A stretch of DNA of 64,000 bases, from positions 310,001-374,000 of the forward strand of contig OZ245729.1 in assembly GCA_965227215.1 (NCBI GenBank). Direction: 5' to 3'. The stretch comes from Gracilimonas sp965227215 (GTDB lineage Bacteria > Bacteroidota > Rhodothermia > Balneolales > Balneolaceae). The notes under the pieces were generated by a model. It was given only the letters and a program-made list of their open reading frames with translations. It had not been told where the DNA came from and did no database searches. The translations under genes were made by a program, and so were the position numbers. Every line of letters starts with the position of its first letter. The first letter of the stretch is position 1. Shown here one piece after another: positions 8,602 to 16,816 of the stretch.

Positions 8602-10079
8602 GAAAATTATCGTTAGCCGGCTTATTCCTATTTTGCCTAATTGAAGTACCAAAAGCACAGCATCTGTCTTCTCAAATAGAAAAAGCAGAGTTTTTGCTAC
8701 AACAACATCAGGTGCAGACAAACACACCGGGAGTTCAGGTTGCCGTATTAAAAAATGGAGAACTGATATGGTCTGAAGCGTTTGGATATGCAGACATTGA
8801 ACATTCCAAAGCCCTCCAAACTTCAACTCCCATGCGTGTAGCCAGTGTTTCAAAACCTATGACTTCGATGGTGCTCGGTAAACTGGTTGAAGATGGGGTT
8901 CTCGATTTGGATGAAGATATACGAACCTATGTTCCTGAGTATCCTGATAAAGGGGCTACAATTACTGCCCGGCACTTGGCTGCTTCAACTTCAGGAATAC
9001 GTCACTACACTGCCGAAGATCCCGAGTATAACCATATACACTACTCTTCTGTTATAGATGCTCTGGCTCCTTTTAAGAATGACGCTTTGCTCTTTGAACC
9101 CGGAACAGACTATCATTACTCCAGTTACGGTTGGGTTCTTTTGAGTGTTGTGATGGAGCGAGCATCGGGAGTTCCCTTTCAGAAACTGATGCAGTCAAAC
9201 TGGGCTGATCTCGGAATGCACAACACCTATCTTGATCATCCCGATTTTCATCCTGAAGAAATAAGTACACAATACATACGTGAGAAAGAGGGGTTTTTAA
9301 AACAATTATTCTCAAGGAATGATACTGAGAGAATAGCTGCCCCAAAAGAAAACCGTAGTTTTATGTACGCCGGCGGAGGTTATCTGTCCACAGCCGAAGA
9401 CCTTGTGAAAATGGGCTGGAAATTAATTTCAGGTGAAAATTTAAACAATTCTACCGTAGAGATGCTCTTTCAGGACCAAAAATTGGAAAACGGAACACGT
9501 ACACAGTACGGTTTGGGTTGGGAAGTGGGCATCAGTAGAACCGGTACAGCTGTTGTTTTTCACTCCGGTGGTATGAGCAGTGCCCGAAGTCACCTGGTAA
9601 TCTATCCTGAAGAAAATTTGGTGCTTGCCATTCTTATGAATACCGGCGACCATGTATTCTTTAATGAACGGGAAGCTCAAACTATCGCTGAGTTGTTTCT
9701 GAATAAGAATGAAGAGGTGGATACCATAAAGAAAGCCTCGTCAATTACGGGTCGATGGAATATTACAACAACATCCCTCAGAGATAAGCGGACAAAAGGT
9801 GAAATAACCCTTTATGTTGATAGCACTCAAACAATAAAGGGAACATTCTCCTTCAAACGCAGCCGAAAGAAAAAGACTTTTCCTATTGTCTTAGCGGGAA
9901 TTAAGGACGATGAATATCATTTTGTGGGTGTTTCGCCCATGTATTTTGACCTGTATGTTACCTTTGCAGGAAACTCAATATCAGGTACATGGCTCCATGA
10001 CTTTAACATAAAAGGAGAGCCTGAGATTGATCCATACTGGAAACCGAGAGTCATTCAAGGTGTGAGAATCTCAAACTGA
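8598..10079 (+). CDS. Serine hydrolase, class C beta-lactamase/PBP4*-like family
   Basis: A 493-residue secreted protein (signal peptide to about residue 20, KAQ). The beta-lactamase-type catalytic motif SVSK (Ser83, Lys86) is present, the second motif is Y174-S-S (family usually Y-x-N or Y-S-N), and the third motif is HSGG (His322). The catalytic fold ends near residue 365, and a beta-rich lipocalin-like domain fills about 375-493. These proteins act as esterases, D-aminopeptidases or peptidoglycan hydrolases more often than as antibiotic lactamases. It is the last gene of the envelope run and faces rho. Confidence 0.8.
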   Translation: MRKLSLAGLFLFCLIEVPKAQHLSSQIEKAEFLLQQHQVQTNTPGVQVAVLKNGELIWSEAFGYADIEHSKALQTSTPMRVASVSKPMTSMVLGKLVEDGVLDLDEDIRTYVPEYPDKGATITARHLAASTSGIRHYTAEDPEYNHIHYSSVIDALAPFKNDALLFEPGTDYHYSSYGWVLLSVVMERASGVPFQKLMQSNWADLGMHNTYLDHPDFHPEEISTQYIREKEGFLKQLFSRNDTERIAAPKENRSFMYAGGGYLSTAEDLVKMGWKLISGENLNNSTVEMLFQDQKLENGTRTQYGLGWEVGISRTGTAVVFHSGGMSSARSHLVIYPEENLVLAILMNTGDHVFFNEREAQTIAELFLNKNEEVDTIKKASSITGRWNITTTSLRDKRTKGEITLYVDSTQTIKGTFSFKRSRKKKTFPIVLAGIKDDEYHFVGVSPMYFDLYVTFAGNSISGTWLHDFNIKGEPEIDPYWKPRVIQGVRISN

Positions 10080-10090
10080 TTTTTTGATGT

Positions 10091-10117
10091 CAGGAATTTA
10101 TACTCAGCCGATTCCTG
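10091..10117. terminator. Weak hairpin between convergent genes
   Basis: CAGGAAT (10091-10097) and ATTCCTG (10111-10117) form a perfect 7 bp stem with a 13 nt loop in the gap between the serine hydrolase and rho, which converge here. No strong T-tract follows on either strand, so it is only a possible terminator. Confidence 0.3.
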
Positions 10118-10155
10118 AAAAGTAAGCAGGTTCTAGCAGCGAATTGATCGCCTCC

Positions 10156-11703
10156 TTACTTATTCATCGAAATCAGGAACTCTTCGTTGTTCTTCGTGCC
10201 TTTGATTTTCTCCAACAGGAAGTCCATAGCTTCAAACGGACTCATATTCGTGAGATAACGACGAAGTAACACTACTTTTTCACGTTCAGCATCTGAAACC
10301 AACAACTCTTCGCGACGGGTTCCGCTTCGGAAAATATCGATGGCAGGATACAATCGACGATCTGAAATCCGGCGGTCGAGGTAAATTTCCATGTTACCTG
10401 TTCCTTTGAATTCCTCGAAGATTACATCATCCATACGGGAACCGGTATCGATCAGTGCGGTAGCCAGAATGGTAAGTGAACCACCGTTTTCGATATTACG
10501 TGCAGAACTAAACAACTGACGTGGTGCTTTTAAGGCTTCAGAATCAACTCCACCGGTCATGGTTCGGCCTTTACTTGAAGCGGTGATGTTATAAGCTCGG
10601 GCAAGTCGGGTGATGGAATCCATTAGTAGTAATACATCATGTCCGCTTTCAACCAGTCTCTTGGCTTTTTCGAATACGATCTCGGCCAGTCCAACATGGT
10701 TTTCCGGGCGCTCGTCGAAGGTAGAAGCCACTACCTCTGCCCCTTTCACGGTGCGTTCCATTTCCGTCACCTCTTCCGGGCGCTCGTCAATCAACACGAT
10801 CAAAATCTTGGTATCCGGATGATTGGCTGAAACGGCGTTTGCGATATTTCTGAGAATAGTAGTTTTACCCGTTTTCGGCTGGGCAACAATCAAACCACGC
10901 TGACCTTTACCAACCGGTGCAAACAAATCAATCAGGCGAGTGGAATGGTTCTGCGGATCAAACTCCAGACGGTAACGCTGATCAGGATGAACCGGAAGCA
11001 GTTCTTCAAAATCCTGACGATTATCCATATCGTGCGGAATGCGACCGTTTACTCCTTCAATCCGGAGCAAGGCAAAATACCGCTCTCCCACTTTGGGCGG
11101 ACGTATGACCCCAATCACTACGTCTCCCTGCTTCAGCCTGAATCGCTTAATCTGCGATGGTGATACGTAAATATCGTCCGGACTGGCTTTGTAATTGTAG
11201 TTTACCGAGCGGAGAAAACCGTAGCCATCGGGTAATATTTCAAGTGTTCCTTCATTAAACAGGTAAGGGCCTAAATCCGGCTCCAATTCCTTAATGCGCT
11301 CTTCCAGAGAGGTTGCATCCGACTCAGGTAATTTATTGTGCTCGTGCCCTTTTCGGCGTTTATTACTTTTATGCTGATGTTTTTTCTTAGAGGAATTGTC
11401 GTCTTTCTTTTCCTCTTTCTTATACGAAACGATATGAGACTGCCCGCCATAATTCTTCATTTCCGAATCTTTCTCGGCAGAGTCATTCGTTTGGCGATCA
11501 TCTTTTTGATCGGAAGCCTCGTTATCAGATGAACTTTGAGCTTGGGCTTCTTCCCGTATTCGTTCAATAAGCTGAACTTTACGAATACCGGTAACCCGTT
11601 TAATTCCAATTGACTTGGCTATTGTTTGTAATTCGTGAAGCTTTTTCCCCTCTAAGGATTCCAACTCCCCGGCCGAGATTCCGGCGGTTTCATTATCTGA
11701 CAT
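10156..11703 (-). CDS. rho: Transcription termination factor Rho
   Basis: A 515-residue Rho. An N-terminal Rho_N/SAP-like helical segment occupies about residues 13-52. A very hydrophilic Asp/Glu/Lys/His-rich insertion follows (about 53-130), then the cold-shock-like RNA-binding domain (about 140-225, GYGFLRS). The RecA-like ATPase has P-loop AQPKTGKT (274-281), the LIDERPEEV Walker B region and the SITRLARAYN and GSLTILATALID segments. E. coli Rho is 419 residues; the extra length is the disordered insertion, which is common in Bacteroidota and Actinobacteria. It is a hexameric RNA helicase that ends transcription at rut sites. Confidence 0.97.
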   Translation of the reverse strand: MSDNETAGISAGELESLEGKKLHELQTIAKSIGIKRVTGIRKVQLIERIREEAQAQSSSDNEASDQKDDRQTNDSAEKDSEMKNYGGQSHIVSYKKEEKKDDNSSKKKHQHKSNKRRKGHEHNKLPESDATSLEERIKELEPDLGPYLFNEGTLEILPDGYGFLRSVNYNYKASPDDIYVSPSQIKRFRLKQGDVVIGVIRPPKVGERYFALLRIEGVNGRIPHDMDNRQDFEELLPVHPDQRYRLEFDPQNHSTRLIDLFAPVGKGQRGLIVAQPKTGKTTILRNIANAVSANHPDTKILIVLIDERPEEVTEMERTVKGAEVVASTFDERPENHVGLAEIVFEKAKRLVESGHDVLLLMDSITRLARAYNITASSKGRTMTGGVDSEALKAPRQLFSSARNIENGGSLTILATALIDTGSRMDDVIFEEFKGTGNMEIYLDRRISDRRLYPAIDIFRSGTRREELLVSDAEREKVVLLRRYLTNMSPFEAMDFLLEKIKGTKNNEEFLISMNK

Positions 11704-11758
11704 AAAATGTGGGTGTTATAAATATATGATTCTTACTGAATTTTGGGGTGAACATCGG

Positions 11759-11777
11759 GCTGCCCTATTCCGGCAGC
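11759..11777. other. Hairpin in the rho leader / folC downstream region
   Basis: GCTGCC and GGCAGC form a 6 bp GC-rich stem with a 7 nt loop between the folC stop (11821) and the rho start (11703). No T-run follows on the minus strand, so it is a poor intrinsic terminator. It could be a leader structure for rho, whose expression is often autoregulated. The rest of this 117 bp gap shows nothing clear. Confidence 0.3.
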
Positions 11778-11820
11778 ATCATTGGACATTCAATCAGGTA
11801 AGGATAAATAGCGGTGTGAT

Positions 11821-13074
11821 TTATGATACGTTTGTTGTCCACCGCTTGACGATGGGATAAAAGTAAAAACTTCCCATAAAAATTACTAACTCAGTCTGTA
11901 ATTCATTTAAAATAATTTCTTTGGTGTTTTCTGAGAGCAATTCAGCCTCAATAAACTGCCTGATATCCTCAAAATTAGCTGCTCTTTCACCTTCCTGCTC
12001 AATAAAGTACGCTTTCTTAAATCCATCAAGATGATTCATAAACTCCGTCGAAAGCTTGTCTTTCATGCCTGAAAAAACCAGAACAACATCTTTCTTGGGC
12101 TTCATTTCTTCTACCGCACTGAGAGACGAATCAAGAGCCTGAGCATTATGAGAACCACTGAAATACCATTCAAACCCGGGGTGCAACTTTTCAAAGCGTC
12201 CCGGAGCTCCTTTAAAAGATTCAATAGAATGAGTAAGCTGTTCTTCGTTCACAGCAAATTTATCGTTCAGAATTTCAACAGCCTTCCAAACCATAGCCAC
12301 ATTCCATGTATTCACCGGTTCTCTAAACGTTGTGTTAAGCTGAACCGATCCCTTTTTCAGAAAAATAATTCCACTACTCCATTCAGGAAATAATGATTCA
12401 GCTCTGTAGATTGGGGCATCCTGTTTTTTTGCAGTCGCAATAATTTCATCCAGCGGGCCTCCGGAAATATTACCCAACAACACCGGTTTGTTTTTCTTTA
12501 TGATGCCAGCCTTTTCCCGGGCAATTTCTTCGAGCGTATTTCCAAGGACGTTTTGATGATCTAATCCGATACTCGTAATAATGGACAGTTCCGGGGTGAT
12601 AATATTCGTTGAATCCAGTCGGCCACCTAATCCGGCCTCAATAATGGCCAGTTCCACCTCTTCTTTAGCAAAAAACCAAAACGCCAGGGCCGTACTGATC
12701 TCGAAATAACTGAGTCGAATTTCTTCCAGCAATTCTGCGGTTTCTTGAAAAAATTCGAGTAGCTGAACGTCGGTAATTTCTTTCCCACTCACTCTCACAC
12801 GTTCGTTGTAACGCAGAAGATGAGGCGAAGTAAACAATCCGGTTTTGTACCCTGCATCCGAATAAACGTTCTCAAGTAAATAACCGGTAGTCCCTTTTCC
12901 ATTGGTTCCGGCTATATGAATGGTCGGATAGCTATCCTGAGGGTTTTCCATACGTTCACAAAACCGCCGGATGTTATCGAGCGAAAAATTAGCTGCCGAG
13001 CTTCCTGATTTTTGAAACATCGGAATGGTGGCCAGATAATCCCAGACATCCTCGATCGCATCAAACGACTTCAT
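11821..13074 (-). CDS. folC: Bifunctional dihydrofolate/folylpolyglutamate synthase
   Basis: A 417-residue Mur-ligase-family protein that adds glutamate to dihydropteroate and folates. The ATP-binding motif AGTNGKGTT is at residues 55-63, followed by FTSPHLLRYNERVRVSG, the signature of FolC. IIEAGLGGRLDSTNI and GLDHQNVLG are further conserved blocks, and the SGSHNAQA motif of the C-terminal domain is also visible. Its start overlaps the pabC stop by 4 bp, and pabC supplies p-aminobenzoate for the same pathway, so the pair is a small folate operon. Confidence 0.95.
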   Translation of the reverse strand: MKSFDAIEDVWDYLATIPMFQKSGSSAANFSLDNIRRFCERMENPQDSYPTIHIAGTNGKGTTGYLLENVYSDAGYKTGLFTSPHLLRYNERVRVSGKEITDVQLLEFFQETAELLEEIRLSYFEISTALAFWFFAKEEVELAIIEAGLGGRLDSTNIITPELSIITSIGLDHQNVLGNTLEEIAREKAGIIKKNKPVLLGNISGGPLDEIIATAKKQDAPIYRAESLFPEWSSGIIFLKKGSVQLNTTFREPVNTWNVAMVWKAVEILNDKFAVNEEQLTHSIESFKGAPGRFEKLHPGFEWYFSGSHNAQALDSSLSAVEEMKPKKDVVLVFSGMKDKLSTEFMNHLDGFKKAYFIEQEGERAANFEDIRQFIEAELLSENTKEIILNELQTELVIFMGSFYFYPIVKRWTTNVS

Positions 13075-13925
13075 TCCCGAAACTCCTTCATCTTTAGTTG
13101 CTCAAAACCTACTTTTATTTTCATTACCAGTGAGTGGTTTACTTCAAATCGGGTTTCATCAATGGAAATAACTTCAGCTATCTCCAGCAGAGAATTGGTA
13201 CAAAAAACCGCCTCTGCCTGTCTGATATCTGAAAGAGCGTACTCCGATTCTTCGAATGGGATCCCAAGTGAGCGGATGACATCAAGAATAAACGAACGGG
13301 TAACTCCGGGAAGTAAATCACATGCAGGAGAAGGAGTGAATATTTTACCTTCATTCGCCCAAAAGATGTTGGCTGAGGTTGTTTCGCTGACTTTACCATC
13401 CACGGTAAGCATCAAAGCATCGTCGCAGGAGCTTCGTGCTGCCTCCTGTGCAGCCTTCACATAGTTCAACCCATTACTGAGCTTATATTTACGTTCGAGG
13501 GCCTCAGAAGGAATGCAGCGCGTTTGAGCAACTGCCAGCTTCAACTCTTTCTTGTTCGATTCATATTCAGAAGCCTGAATCATCCAATGGGCTTTTCTTA
13601 AATGGGAAACGTATCCTCTTCCCCCATCTCTCCAGCATTGAATTCGAATCATAGCCTCAGCATGTTCAAGCTGATTATTTCTCAACAACAAGTTGACCTG
13701 CTTTTTCAATTCTGAGGAAGAAAATGGTGCATTTATATCAAGATAGTCAAGCCCCGATTCTAATCGTTCGGCATGATCATCCCAACCTAAAAATTTACCG
13801 GAATAACTTCTGAGCGTTTCAAAGCACCCGTCTCCATACATCAATCCTCTGTTTATCGGAGAAATAACGGCTGCTGCTTCTTGAATCAGCTTTCCGTTAA
13901 GAATCATGTAGGTTGATTTACTCAT
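13071..13925 (-). CDS. pabC: Aminodeoxychorismate lyase / class IV aminotransferase
   Basis: A 284-residue PLP fold-type IV enzyme. GLMYGDGCFETLRSY (residues 28-42) is typical of aminodeoxychorismate lyase and D-amino-acid aminotransferase. The PLP lysine is likely Lys148 in RKYKLSNGLNY, and LLPGVTRSFILD is the phosphate-binding region. Branched-chain or D-amino-acid aminotransferase is possible from fold alone. The 4 bp overlap with folC strongly favours PabC, which makes p-aminobenzoate and pyruvate from 4-amino-4-deoxychorismate. It also overlaps the upstream thioredoxin-like gene by 8 bp. Confidence 0.85.
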   Translation of the reverse strand: MSKSTYMILNGKLIQEAAAVISPINRGLMYGDGCFETLRSYSGKFLGWDDHAERLESGLDYLDINAPFSSSELKKQVNLLLRNNQLEHAEAMIRIQCWRDGGRGYVSHLRKAHWMIQASEYESNKKELKLAVAQTRCIPSEALERKYKLSNGLNYVKAAQEAARSSCDDALMLTVDGKVSETTSANIFWANEGKIFTPSPACDLLPGVTRSFILDVIRSLGIPFEESEYALSDIRQAEAVFCTNSLLEIAEVISIDETRFEVNHSLVMKIKVGFEQLKMKEFRE

Positions 13926-14445
13926 CTAAATAAATTTTTAGAGAATCGTATCCCACTCCTTTCTCGTAACCGACTTGAGAAGTGATGACCTTGCTTTCTT
14001 CATCAAATAAAACATAACTGGGGAAGCCGGGCACCTTCAGGTGATTGAACAGATGCGTTCCATCCAGATAAGTAAAGCCGGGATATTCGGGTACTTCAGG
14101 TAATGACTCTTCGGCATCCTTGACTAAACCGGCAAGCACAACCAGGGAATCGTTTTCGAGGGTATATTTCTGAATCTCATCCAGCATGGTGGTTGATTTT
14201 TCTGACCAGCTGGCCCAAAATACAAGCAAGGCTGTATTCCCTTTCTGATCTGCTACCGAAGTGGAATCAGTTGAGTTTAGGATCCTCAGCGGCATGATTC
14301 TTAGCGAATCGGATGTGGCAATATTTTCGTTGAAACGAGTCCGCTGCTTTCGTTCGAAATTGAAGGAAGAAAATACAATGACCAGCATGGTGATAACGGC
14401 CACAGCGATCATAAAGGGAACAAACTGCTTTTGCTCTAAGCGCAT
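13918..14445 (-). CDS. Membrane-anchored thioredoxin-fold (TlpA-like) protein lacking the CxxC cysteines
   Basis: A 175-residue protein with one N-terminal transmembrane helix (about 10-27), so the rest should face the periplasm. ALLVFWASWSEKS (72-84) aligns with the thioredoxin W-C-x-x-C active site, but both cysteine positions (81 and 84) are serine, encoded TCA and TCA. The downstream cis-proline segment VPGFPSYVLFDEE is kept. The fold is probably intact while dithiol redox chemistry is lost. A chaperone or binding role is inferred. It is co-transcribed with pabC and folC by overlap, an unusual partnership. Confidence 0.8.
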   Translation of the reverse strand: MRLEQKQFVPFMIAVAVITMLVIVFSSFNFERKQRTRFNENIATSDSLRIMPLRILNSTDSTSVADQKGNTALLVFWASWSEKSTTMLDEIQKYTLENDSLVVLAGLVKDAEESLPEVPEYPGFTYLDGTHLFNHLKVPGFPSYVLFDEESKVITSQVGYEKGVGYDSLKIYLDE

Positions 14446-14483
14446 ATTTTTTGAGGAAAGATAGAGAAGATTCTACTTCTAAT

Positions 14484-14903
14484 TCACTCCTTATATGGAG
14501 AAATTAAATCAAGTGGTTTTCCTTTAGAGTCACGGTATATCAGAAAATCGGAGTCGGTGGTAAATATCGGCCCCCCTTTTTCATTCTCATACAAAACTAA
14601 AAGGGAGACATCAGCGAGTGAAGTCTGCTGATCTGAATATTTCTCAAAAAGTTCAAACACTCTTTGTTTATCAACCCTTAGAGCAGACCTGACTTCTAAT
14701 TGATCTTTATCTATCATGCTTGAAATAGCTGCCAGTGCATGTGGGGAATTTCTGGTAATGAAAAGAGTTTCTGTCAGTACCGCCTCACAGGTAATAAACC
14801 GGAATCTTTCTTTACTGAGTTCAATCTTAACCCATTGGTGAAATTGATCTCTTTCCCTGAGTAAAGCTACAAGTGGGCCTGTATCAAGAAAGACTGTCTT
14901 CAC
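14484..14903 (-). CDS. PIN-domain toxin (VapC-like ribonuclease)
   Basis: A 139-residue PIN domain. The acidic residues expected for a metal-dependent RNase are Asp7 in FLDTG, Glu45 in LTETL, Asp98 in SLADVS and Asp117 in TTDSDF. I chose the GTG at 14903, which overlaps the antitoxin 3' end by 20 bp, because the PIN fold begins exactly there (VKTVFLDTG). A longer frame from 14951 adds residues with no family counterpart. VapC-type toxins cut tRNA or rRNA when not bound by their antitoxin. Confidence 0.85.
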   Translation of the reverse strand: MKTVFLDTGPLVALLRERDQFHQWVKIELSKERFRFITCEAVLTETLFITRNSPHALAAISSMIDKDQLEVRSALRVDKQRVFELFEKYSDQQTSLADVSLLVLYENEKGGPIFTTDSDFLIYRDSKGKPLDLISPYKE

Positions 14904-15165
14904 CAAGGCCTTCCAGATATTTAGGATTAGTAGAAAGATCTTCGGGCCCACCTTTTATAACTCCAACAAAAGATTGCAGCTGTTCTAAGGAAGAACCCGG
15001 TTTGGCTTCAATTTCATACTCCATGACTTCTTCATTCACCAAATTCATTACTACTTCTTTTTGGGATAGCCCCTTCCTTTCTGCAAGTAGTTTAATCTTG
15101 GCTTTTTCTTCCGGCGTTAACTTCATTCCAAACCAGACAATATCTTTCTTGTCTTTTGCACTCAT
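14884..15165 (-). CDS. Ribbon-helix-helix-type antitoxin of the PIN toxin
   Basis: A 93-residue protein from the ATG at 15165 (MSAKDKKD). Residues 8-43 (VWFGMKLTPEEKAKIKLLAERKG, discontinuous) fit a ribbon-helix-helix DNA-binding domain. The acidic, glycine-rich tail with GPEDLSTNPKYLEG matches the tail that CopG/RHH-type antitoxins use to block PIN toxins. A TTG at 15192 would extend the frame into the putative operator, so it is rejected. It overlaps the toxin gene by 20 bp, the usual coupled layout, and probably represses its own promoter through the palindrome at 15184-15217. Confidence 0.8.
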   Translation of the reverse strand: MSAKDKKDIVWFGMKLTPEEKAKIKLLAERKGLSQKEVVMNLVNEEVMEYEIEAKPGSSLEQLQSFVGVIKGGPEDLSTNPKYLEGLGEDSLS

Positions 15166-15183
15166 CACTGTCTTATTATTCCG

Positions 15184-15217
15184 ATGTTGCAACCAAATTA
15201 CTATAAAGTTGCAACAT
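15184..15217. promoter_or_regulatory. Palindromic operator of the toxin-antitoxin operon
   Basis: ATGTTGCAAC (15184-15193) and GTTGCAACAT (15208-15217) are a perfect 10 bp inverted repeat with a 14 bp spacer. Each arm holds the self-palindrome GTTGCAAC, and the two centres are 22 bp apart, two helical turns. It ends 18 bp upstream of the antitoxin start, where autoregulatory RHH sites normally lie. Confidence 0.6.
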
Positions 15218-15220
15218 ATT

Positions 15221-15241
15221 CCACCAAATTTTCAATGGTGG
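15221..15241 (-). terminator. Hairpin after the sugar transporter gene
   Basis: CCACCA (15221-15226) and TGGTGG (15236-15241) form a 6 bp stem with a 9 nt loop, 20 bp after the transporter stop on the minus strand. No T-tract follows, so it is a weak terminator candidate at the end of the starch locus. Confidence 0.35.
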
Positions 15242-15261
15242 CTTAATGATACAGCTCTGAA

Positions 15262-16800
15262 CTAATTGGCACCTGATTTTTCGTCCACATCATCCACAAA
15301 ATACATAGTGGCTGCGGCAATGATCATTACGATACCTCCAAGCACTAAAGCATAAACGGCCTCTCCCCCAAAATAGGTACGGGTCACAAATCCCAATATG
15401 GTAGCTGCCAGCAGTTGGGGAAGTACGATAAAAAAATTAAAAATCCCCATGTAGAGACCCATTTTCTGAGCGGGAAGTGAACCGGCCAGGATTGCATAAG
15501 GCATAGCCAGAATGGAAGCCCATGCTACCCCCACTCCAATCATAGAAATGATGAGCATCATAGGATCAGAAATGAAGTAAATCAAGATCAAACCGATGCC
15601 ACCCAGCACCAGAGATAAAGCATGTACCCATTTGCGGCTCAGTAACTTGGCCAAAGGAGCTAATCCAAATGCTACAATGGCAGCAACTCCGTTATACACT
15701 CCAAACATAACCCCCACCCAGTCAGCACCTTCATTATAAAGCATGGAGGTTGTATCGCTGGTCCCGTATATGTGAGCTGTAACTCCGGAGGTGGTATAAA
15801 TCCACATGGCAAATAAGGCGAACCAGGAAAAGAACTGAACTACGGCCAGCTGTTTCATCGTTTTCGGCATATGGATGAAATCATGCATTACTACCACCAG
15901 ACCGTGCTCTATTTTACCTCCCTTTTGGAGTAGTCCGGCTATCAAAGAGACCAGTCCAGCAGCAATCAAACCACCGGTTGCCACATACACTTCTTTTTCC
16001 AGTTCGTAGGCGAAGGTAAGATATGTAGTAATTATTCCTACAACAGAAAAAATGATTCCAAGGTTAATTTTATTCTGCCCCTTCCCGGCTTCAATGGGGA
16101 CTTCACGAAGCACTGCCTCGTCTATTATTTCTTCTTTTTCCGCTTCTTCAAACCGTTCTAATTCTTCCGGAGTGTATTCTTTGGTTCGGAATACCGTCCA
16201 GGCAACCGCACTGATGAAGGCCACCGCTCCCAGATAGAACGACCATTTTACCGAAGGAGGAATAATCCCTTCCGGGGCCGTATTTGCCACACCAAACCAA
16301 TTACTCAAAATCCACGGGAGTGCCGAGGCTATAACGGCTCCGGTTCCGATAAAGAAACTCTGCATGGCAAAGCCTTTGGTTCGCTGCTCGGATGGAAGCA
16401 TATCCCCTACAAAGGCCCTGAACGGTTCCATAGATACATTAATGGAAGCATCCATTATCCACAGCATACCCGCTGCAACCCAAAGCACGGGCGAATTCGG
16501 CATAATCACCAATGCAATGGAAGCCGCGATGGCACCGAATAAGAAATAGGGTCGTCGACGGCCCAGGCGCGTCCAGGTTCGATCACTGAAATAGCCGATA
16601 ATCGGTTGAACCACTAACCCGGTAAGCGGAGCTGCAATCCACAATATGGGGATGTCATCTACACTGGCCCCCAGCGTTTCAAAAATACGGCTCACATTCG
16701 CATTTTGTAGGGCAAAGCCAAATTGAATCCCCAAAAAGCCAAAGCTCATGTTCCATATTTCCCAAAAGCTGAGGCGAGGTCGAGTGGTAGATTTTTCCAT
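15262..16800 (-). CDS. MFS sugar transporter, SLC45/GPH-like (maltose/maltodextrin uptake)
   Basis: A 512-residue permease with about twelve hydrophobic helices. It opens with LSFWEIWNMSFGFLGIQFGF and has the MFS loop IGYFSDRTWTRLGRRRPYFL between helices 2 and 3, as in the SLC45 sucrose/maltose symporters and GPH transporters. The central cytoplasmic loop (about 210-240) is charged. It is the last gene of the GH13 locus, 16 bp after the third amylase, which supports uptake of maltose or short maltodextrins across the inner membrane by proton symport. Substrate is inferred from context. Confidence 0.85.
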   Translation of the reverse strand: MEKSTTRPRLSFWEIWNMSFGFLGIQFGFALQNANVSRIFETLGASVDDIPILWIAAPLTGLVVQPIIGYFSDRTWTRLGRRRPYFLFGAIAASIALVIMPNSPVLWVAAGMLWIMDASINVSMEPFRAFVGDMLPSEQRTKGFAMQSFFIGTGAVIASALPWILSNWFGVANTAPEGIIPPSVKWSFYLGAVAFISAVAWTVFRTKEYTPEELERFEEAEKEEIIDEAVLREVPIEAGKGQNKINLGIIFSVVGIITTYLTFAYELEKEVYVATGGLIAAGLVSLIAGLLQKGGKIEHGLVVVMHDFIHMPKTMKQLAVVQFFSWFALFAMWIYTTSGVTAHIYGTSDTTSMLYNEGADWVGVMFGVYNGVAAIVAFGLAPLAKLLSRKWVHALSLVLGGIGLILIYFISDPMMLIISMIGVGVAWASILAMPYAILAGSLPAQKMGLYMGIFNFFIVLPQLLAATILGFVTRTYFGGEAVYALVLGGIVMIIAAATMYFVDDVDEKSGAN

Positions 16801-16816
16801 GCTACTTTTTGATTAA

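Noticed and set aside
8428..8853. 141-codon reverse open frame
   Set aside because: It is a shadow across two coupled forward genes with signal peptides and motifs.
11820..13074. MurC/MurF-type ligase for the 417-residue Mur-family protein
   Set aside because: The FTSPHL motif and coupling to pabC mark it as FolC.
14904..14951. N-terminal extension of the PIN toxin (MGPK start)
   Set aside because: It has no PIN family counterpart and overlaps more of the antitoxin; the GTG at 14903 fits the fold start.
15166..15192. TTG start extending the antitoxin
   Set aside because: It would run into the palindromic operator; the ATG at 15165 fits the RHH domain.
14873..15265. 130-codon forward open frame
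   Set aside because: It is antisense to the toxin-antitoxin pair, which has clear domain matches.
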